The translations under genes were made by a program, and so were the position numbers. From contig CANRLA010000058.1 in NCBI GenBank assembly GCA_947631315.1, forward strand, positions 1 through 8,874: a stretch of 8,874 nt of DNA, written 5' to 3'. Within the stretch, counting starts at the first letter, position 1, and every line of letters starts with the position of its first letter. The notes beneath the pieces were generated by a model, which did not search any database, was not told where the DNA came from, and worked only from the letters and a program-made list of their open reading frames with translations. Shown here piece by piece: positions 5,253 through 8,874 of this stretch. This DNA comes from an uncultured Clostridia bacterium (lineage in GTDB: Bacteria > Bacillota > Clostridia > TANB77 > CAG-508).

Positions 5253-5996
5253 ATGAAATTAGAAGATAGTATTTTTGAAGAAAATTATATAACAGGTTTT
5301 TCACAAACTGGAATTCACAATGTTTTGACTAATAAAAGCATTTTATCTTTAATGGAAACCATTGCAGGTGCTCATTCGGGATATTGCAATTATTCTTTTT
5401 CAGAACTTGCTAAAGAAAATAAAGCTTGGGTTTTGTTAAATTGGAAATTGCAAGTTTTTAAAAGACCTACTGCTGATAAAAAAATTACTATAAAGACTTG
5501 GGGAAGATTTCACAATAAGCTTTTTACTATTAGGGATTTTAAAATGATTGATAAATCAGGCAATTTGTGTGCTTTAGCAAGTTCAAAATGGTGTTTAGTA
5601 GATTTATCAAGTGGAAAAATTACTAAATTGCCTGAAAATATAAAGGAAATTTATCATGGATTTAGAGATGAATCTGTTTTTAATATAAATGATTTACCAA
5701 AATTGTCTATTCCAACTAAGGAGCCTAATGATTGTGACACATATAAGATTAGAAGGTTTGATTTAGATATTAATAAACATGTACATAATCTTAATTATCT
5801 AGATTATGCTTATGAACTTTTGCCTTTAAATGTTTATGATAATGAAGAACTTAATAATGTCGAAATTTCTTACAAAAAGGAAATTAAATATGGTGATACA
5901 ATCAAATCTTTTTTATATACTCAAAATGGCGTTTATACTATTGTTATAAAAAGCTTAGATGAATCTACAGTTCATGCAATTATTAAGATATTTTAA
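5253..5996 (+). CDS. Acyl-ACP thioesterase (FatA/FatB-type)
   Basis: This cytosolic enzyme hydrolyses fatty acyl-acyl carrier protein to release free fatty acid. At 247 residues it has the usual bacterial length with two tandem hotdog domains. The N-terminal domain contains the central helix region SILSLMETIAGAHS (29-42), followed by WVLLNWKLQVFKRP (59-72) and KTWGRFHNKLFTIRDF (81-96). The second domain starts near 165 with RRFDLDINKHVHNLNYLDYAYE (167-188). Asp172, Asn174 and His176 match the D-x-N-x-H catalytic pattern of the family and Glu188 a further conserved acid. The ATG at 5253 follows AGGAGGT (5233-5239) by 13 nt, which is long, but no better start is nearby. It is the only plus-strand gene, with its own terminator and no fatty-acid synthesis neighbours. 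Chain-length preference cannot be read from the sequence. Confidence 0.92.
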   Translation: MKLEDSIFEENYITGFSQTGIHNVLTNKSILSLMETIAGAHSGYCNYSFSELAKENKAWVLLNWKLQVFKRPTADKKITIKTWGRFHNKLFTIRDFKMIDKSGNLCALASSKWCLVDLSSGKITKLPENIKEIYHGFRDESVFNINDLPKLSIPTKEPNDCDTYKIRRFDLDINKHVHNLNYLDYAYELLPLNVYDNEELNNVEISYKKEIKYGDTIKSFLYTQNGVYTIVIKSLDESTVHAIIKIF

Positions 5997-6029
5997 AATG
6001 TTAGAGGATTTTATCTCTCTAACATTTTT
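5995..6029 (+). terminator. Rho-independent terminator of the thioesterase gene
   Basis: AAAATGTTAGAG (5995-6006) pairs with CTCTAACATTTT (6017-6028) in a 12-bp stem followed by T. It begins inside the stop codon region of the gene. On the minus strand it also lies past the rqcP remnant, where it lacks a good T tract and would work only weakly. Confidence 0.85.
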
Positions 6030-6132
6030 CTTCCAAAATTTCTTTAACATCTTCTTTACTTACTTCTACAATATCTGCAATCTTGTCTATTGGCATATTT
6101 TCAATGAAATATAAATTTTTTATTATCTTTTT
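6019..6132 (-). pseudogene. Remnant ORF behind rqcP, HTH-like tail
   Basis: Directly after the rqcP stop codon, and in the same frame, 37 codons stay open to a TAG at 6019-6021. The reading includes KNLYFIENMPIDKIADIVEV and then SKEDVKEILEEKC. The pattern of a hydrophobic helix, MPID-x-I, and S-x-E-x-V-x-x-I resembles the small helix-turn-helix-like C-terminal tail of Rpn/PD-(D/E)XK transposase-type proteins. The only internal ATG (6094-6096, 25 residues) has no ribosome site. I read it as the decayed 3' end of a lost gene, or less likely a read-through extension of rqcP. The stop lies within the thioesterase terminator stem. Confidence 0.35.
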
Positions 6133-6369
6133 TTACATCAATTCAATTACTTCATCACTATTGCAGTTTTGACCTTTAGGAATTGCTGTAATTTTAAATC
6201 TTGAAGTGTTGTTTCCAAATTTTATTTCTACAATGTCACCTACTTTTATTTCATAACTAGGCTTCACTACTTTTCCATTTACCGAAATTCTTCCATTGTC
6301 AGCCGCTTCATTTGCAACTGTTCTGCGTTTAATAATTCTTGATACTTTTAGAAATTTATCTATTCTCAT
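6133..6369 (-). CDS. rqcP: S4-domain RNA-binding protein RqcP (YabO family)
   Basis: This 78-residue protein is nearly all S4 domain. MRIDKFLKVSRIIKRRTVAN at the N-terminus and RISVNGKVVKPSYEIKVGD (27-45) match Bacillus subtilis RqcP/YabO closely. In that system RqcP works with RqcH and tRNA-Ala on stalled 50S subunits, adding C-terminal alanine tails that mark nascent chains for degradation. The protein is slightly shorter than the Bacillus one and lacks its charged tail, ending at DEVIELM. The ATG at 6367-6369 follows AAAAGGAG (6381-6388) by 11 nt. The gene lies 65 bp after addA on the same strand with no terminator between them. A perfect TATAAT (minus strand, 6402-6407) with a poor -35 may give it its own promoter. 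The neighbouring rqcH is not in the window. Confidence 0.9.
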   Translation of the reverse strand: MRIDKFLKVSRIIKRRTVANEAADNGRISVNGKVVKPSYEIKVGDIVEIKFGNNTSRFKITAIPKGQNCNSDEVIELM

Positions 6370-6401
6370 TTTACTGTATTCTCCTTTTGTATTCTCAAAT
6401 A

Positions 6402-6430
6402 ATTATATCGAGTTTAATTTTCTATATAAG
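6402..6430 (-). promoter_or_regulatory. Possible promoter of rqcP
   Basis: Minus-strand TATAAT (6402-6407) is consensus, but the hexamer 17 bp upstream is CTTATA (6425-6430), which is poor. It may supplement read-through from addA. Confidence 0.3.
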
Positions 6431-6434
6431 TCCA

Positions 6435-8874
6435 TCATATATTAATAGCCTTCTTTAAATAAGTTGAGTAAATCAAAGCTTTGCTTACTTTTTTATTTAA
6501 TGATTTTTCTATTGCCTGTTTATATAAATCTAGTTGAAATTTATATCTTTTTATAAGTTCATTTTCGTCAACATTTCTATCTGTTTTATAATCGACAAGC
6601 ACTACATTTCCTTCTTGATTAATATAATATAAATCAATTACTCCTTGAACTAAAACTTTTTCATCTGTATCTTTATAAGGTATATTCATATAAAATGGAG
6701 TTTCCTTATAAATCTCTTTTGCATTTTTTAAATCCATAAAAATTTCTGATTTTATATAGTTTTCCAAAATTGCCTTATTTTCTTCTAAAGCTTCTCTTTC
6801 TTCTTTTGAAATCTTTAAGTTTTCAATTAATTCATCAATATTGTTGGTTGATATATCTATTTTTTGTAATGCTAAATGAATTAATGTTCCAAGTTTTGCT
6901 CCTTTTATTTCTTTTGAATCCTCTGATTTAAATTCTTTTAATTTTATGCTATTATTTTCTTTATTAGTTTCGTTTAATTCTTTTATTTTAATATTATTAT
7001 TTTCCTTATTCGTTTCTTTTATGTTGCTATTTAAGTCAATACTATCTAATGTACTAAAATCAACATTTGCTTTAGCATTTTCTTCTTTTAGCGTCGTAAC
7101 CGATGTTTTGCTTGGTGCTTCTACAATATCATTATATTTGTATTTCCAATTTAATAATTTATCTACTTTTTCATACTTTTCTTTATCAATTTTCATATTA
7201 CTTAAGTCTATGTTGTTTGTTATCTTTTCTTGTGGTTCATATTTACCTAAAGTAGATTTATCTATAATCTCCATTTTTAAATTAATACTAGGATTATACA
7301 AATATACTAATTCTATCCAGTCCAAAAATCTTATATATTTTTGTGTAATTTTCGGACTCATTTTCTTATCTTTTTCAGATTTGTACTTTTCTATATCTGC
7401 TTTTTTATCTTCTATACTTTCTTCAACATCTTTATCCGCTGCAATTATTATTAGCTTTTCTTTTGCTCTAGTAAGTGCAACATATAGCACTCTCATATCT
7501 TCTGATATTGCTTCATTCTTAGCTTTTAGTTTTATTACTTCCTTGCTTAATGTTGAATATTCATTTTCTTTACTGATAAAATTTACACCAAAACCTAACT
7601 CTTGGTCTAGCATAATTTTTTCTTTTATATCTTGTAAATTAATTTTTTTATCTGTACCACATAAAAATACTACTGGAAACTCCAAACCTTTACTTTTATG
7701 TATGCTCATTAGCCTTACTACATCCTCATTTTCTCCAATTATTTTAGCTTCTACCATACTTGATTTTGATGCAACTTTTTCTATAAATGTAATAAAGTTA
7801 AATAATCCTTTGAAACTAATTTTTTCGTAATCTTTTGCCCTTTCAAATAATTTTTTTAAATTTGCTTGTCTTAGTTTTCCATTAGGCATCAATCTAACAT
7901 AGTGATAGTAGCCTGTGTCTGAATATATTTTCCATATAAGTTCATCAAGAGGAAGTTCTTTTTCTGCTTTTTTAAACTCGTTAAGCATTTTCAAAAAATT
8001 AGTTACTTTTTCAGTTTCTGTATTAACTAATGCTTTATAAAATGGTACTTTTTCTTTATTTAATCTAATTTGAACAAGTTCATTTTCTGTAAATCCAAAG
8101 ATTGGTGACCTTAAAACCGCTACTAATGGAATATCTTGAAGTGGATTATCTATTATTTTCAAAAATGATAATATTGTATTTATTTCTATTGATTCTAAAA
8201 ATTCTGATGCTGTATCTGAAAAAACAGGAATTCCTTGTTCTATCAATTCTTTTTCATATATAGGCGCTTCCACTTTTGTACTTCTTAAAAGAATCGCTAT
8301 ATCTTTATATTTTACTCCTTGTAAAATTAATTCTTTAATTCTTTTAGCTACTAACCTTGCTTCCAATACTGCTTTTTCTAGTACTTCTTCGTCTTCACTT
8401 TCAGTATCTATTCTGCTTTCGCTATTTTTTATTATATTATTTTTACTACTGCTATCTGTTAGATTAGCACTATTTCTATTGCTGTCTATTAAATTTGCAC
8501 TATTTACATTGTTATCTGTTATATTCACATCACTTGCTGAATCTTCTTCATTTTTCGTATTTCTTTCTATAATAAGAAGCTCTGGCACACAATCTATTTT
8601 TGGCTCTTCGAAAGTTCCTGAAAAATTTAAATATTCTTCTTCAGTATAATCCATTTCTCCTAAAGTTTTGCTCATTATATTTTCAAAAATTGTGTTAGTT
8701 AAATCCAATATTTCACTTCTGCTTCTATAATTATTATATAATTGAATTTTTGTATCTTCTTTTACTACTGTTTCATCATCAACTGACTTGTTATATTTTG
8801 AATATTTATCTAAAAATAAATCAGGTCTTGCTTGTCTAAATCTGTATATACTCTGTTTTACATCGCCAACCATG
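6435..8874 (-). CDS. addA: ATP-dependent helicase/nuclease subunit A, AddA (5' end beyond window)
   Basis: This is the C-terminal 812 residues of AddA, the UvrD-type helicase and nuclease of the AddAB complex that processes double-strand breaks for RecA recombination in Bacillota. The frame is open through the right edge, so the ATPase Walker A/B half is missing only because of the window; the ATG at 8871-8873 is an internal Met. Visible (numbering from that Met): helicase motif III VGDVKQSIYRFR (2-13), motif V RLMSIHKSKGLEFPVVFL (387-404), motif VI EDMRVLYVALTRAKEKL (458-474). The RecB-like nuclease domain begins at GTLIH (662-666) and contains GVIDLYY (Asp747) and VLVDYKTDR (Asp761, Lys763), then Gln780 in YKFQLDLY: a complete PD-(D/E)XK site. 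Two low-complexity repeat insertions lie in linkers (residues 117-146 and 619-648). addB would be expected upstream, outside the window. Confidence 0.95.
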   Translation of the reverse strand, partial: MVGDVKQSIYRFRQARPDLFLDKYSKYNKSVDDETVVKEDTKIQLYNNYRSRSEILDLTNTIFENIMSKTLGEMDYTEEEYLNFSGTFEEPKIDCVPELLIIERNTKNEEDSASDVNITDNNVNSANLIDSNRNSANLTDSSSKNNIIKNSESRIDTESEDEEVLEKAVLEARLVAKRIKELILQGVKYKDIAILLRSTKVEAPIYEKELIEQGIPVFSDTASEFLESIEINTILSFLKIIDNPLQDIPLVAVLRSPIFGFTENELVQIRLNKEKVPFYKALVNTETEKVTNFLKMLNEFKKAEKELPLDELIWKIYSDTGYYHYVRLMPNGKLRQANLKKLFERAKDYEKISFKGLFNFITFIEKVASKSSMVEAKIIGENEDVVRLMSIHKSKGLEFPVVFLCGTDKKINLQDIKEKIMLDQELGFGVNFISKENEYSTLSKEVIKLKAKNEAISEDMRVLYVALTRAKEKLIIIAADKDVEESIEDKKADIEKYKSEKDKKMSPKITQKYIRFLDWIELVYLYNPSINLKMEIIDKSTLGKYEPQEKITNNIDLSNMKIDKEKYEKVDKLLNWKYKYNDIVEAPSKTSVTTLKEENAKANVDFSTLDSIDLNSNIKETNKENNNIKIKELNETNKENNSIKLKEFKSEDSKEIKGAKLGTLIHLALQKIDISTNNIDELIENLKISKEEREALEENKAILENYIKSEIFMDLKNAKEIYKETPFYMNIPYKDTDEKVLVQGVIDLYYINQEGNVVLVDYKTDRNVDENELIKRYKFQLDLYKQAIEKSLNKKVSKALIYSTYLKKAINI
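6930..7019 (-). repeat. Two-copy 45-nt repeat within addA (15-residue unit)
   Basis: Residues 619-633 and 634-648 are near copies: KETNKENNNIKIKEL and NETNKENNSIKLKEF. The unit is an exact multiple of three and lies in the linker between the helicase and nuclease domains, just before the GTLIH start of the nuclease. It probably arose by tandem duplication or slippage in AT-rich DNA. Confidence 0.8.
8436..8525 (-). repeat. Three-copy 30-nt repeat within addA (10-residue unit)
   Basis: Residues 117-146 read NITDNNVNSA, NLIDSNRNSA and NLTDSSSKNN, three degenerate copies of a ten-residue Asn/Ser/Asp-rich unit. They sit between the PELLIIERN strand and the helix beginning EARLVAKRIKEL, in a surface loop of the helicase. 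The frame is kept, so the repeat is tolerated. Confidence 0.75.

Noticed and set aside
6946..7830. Long plus-strand ORF of 294 codons with many hydrophobic residues
   Set aside because: It is antisense to addA, whose motifs are unambiguous. AT-rich Lys/Glu/Asn codons read backwards give Phe/Leu/Ser-rich false membrane proteins, and there is no ribosome site.
8871..8873. ATG as the true start of addA
   Set aside because: The encoded MVGDVKQSIYRFR is helicase motif III, which lies deep inside AddA; the gene must continue beyond the window edge.

Overview
The window is strongly AT-rich and looks like an anaerobic, gut-type Bacillota (Clostridia) chromosome. The reasons are low G+C, strong AGGAGG ribosome sites, an AddA-type helicase/nuclease, an RqcP-type S4 protein, and pilin-like proteins with the GITLIALVVTI signature common in uncultured Clostridia. 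No tRNA, rRNA, CRISPR array, transposase or reverse transcriptase is visible. Every gene except one lies on the minus strand.

Left part (1-2521, minus). Two paralogous prepilin-like surface proteins lie in tandem. The left one (1-543) is cut by the window edge. The complete one (862-2055) has a one-base frameshift near its 3' end, so the expected C-terminus (..ALRPIVTI..) is displaced into another frame and ends at 789. The last ~160 bp of its coding region has much higher G+C and different codon use from the rest, and it looks like a hypervariable C-terminal module. Each pilin is preceded by a copy of the same ~198-bp non-coding element (573-771 and 2225-2422). Each element is bracketed by a 31-nt repeat and contains a terminator-like hairpin.

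Middle (2522-5038, minus). A self-contained glyceraldehyde-3-phosphate dehydrogenase gene has its own sigma-A promoter and a strong terminator. Next come a 79-residue protein of unknown function, again with its own promoter and terminator, and a PflX-like (COG1313) radical SAM protein.

Right part. A divergent intergenic region with back-to-back extended -10 promoters separates the radical SAM gene from the only plus-strand gene, an acyl-ACP thioesterase (5253-5996), which ends in a clear terminator. Converging on it are the 3' part of addA (recombination/repair helicase-nuclease, running off the right edge) and rqcP (ribosome quality control). A short remnant ORF sits just behind rqcP.

The genes are mostly independent housekeeping units. 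The accessory and most interesting part is the left third: the pilin paralogues, their repeated non-coding elements and the candidate variable C-terminus.
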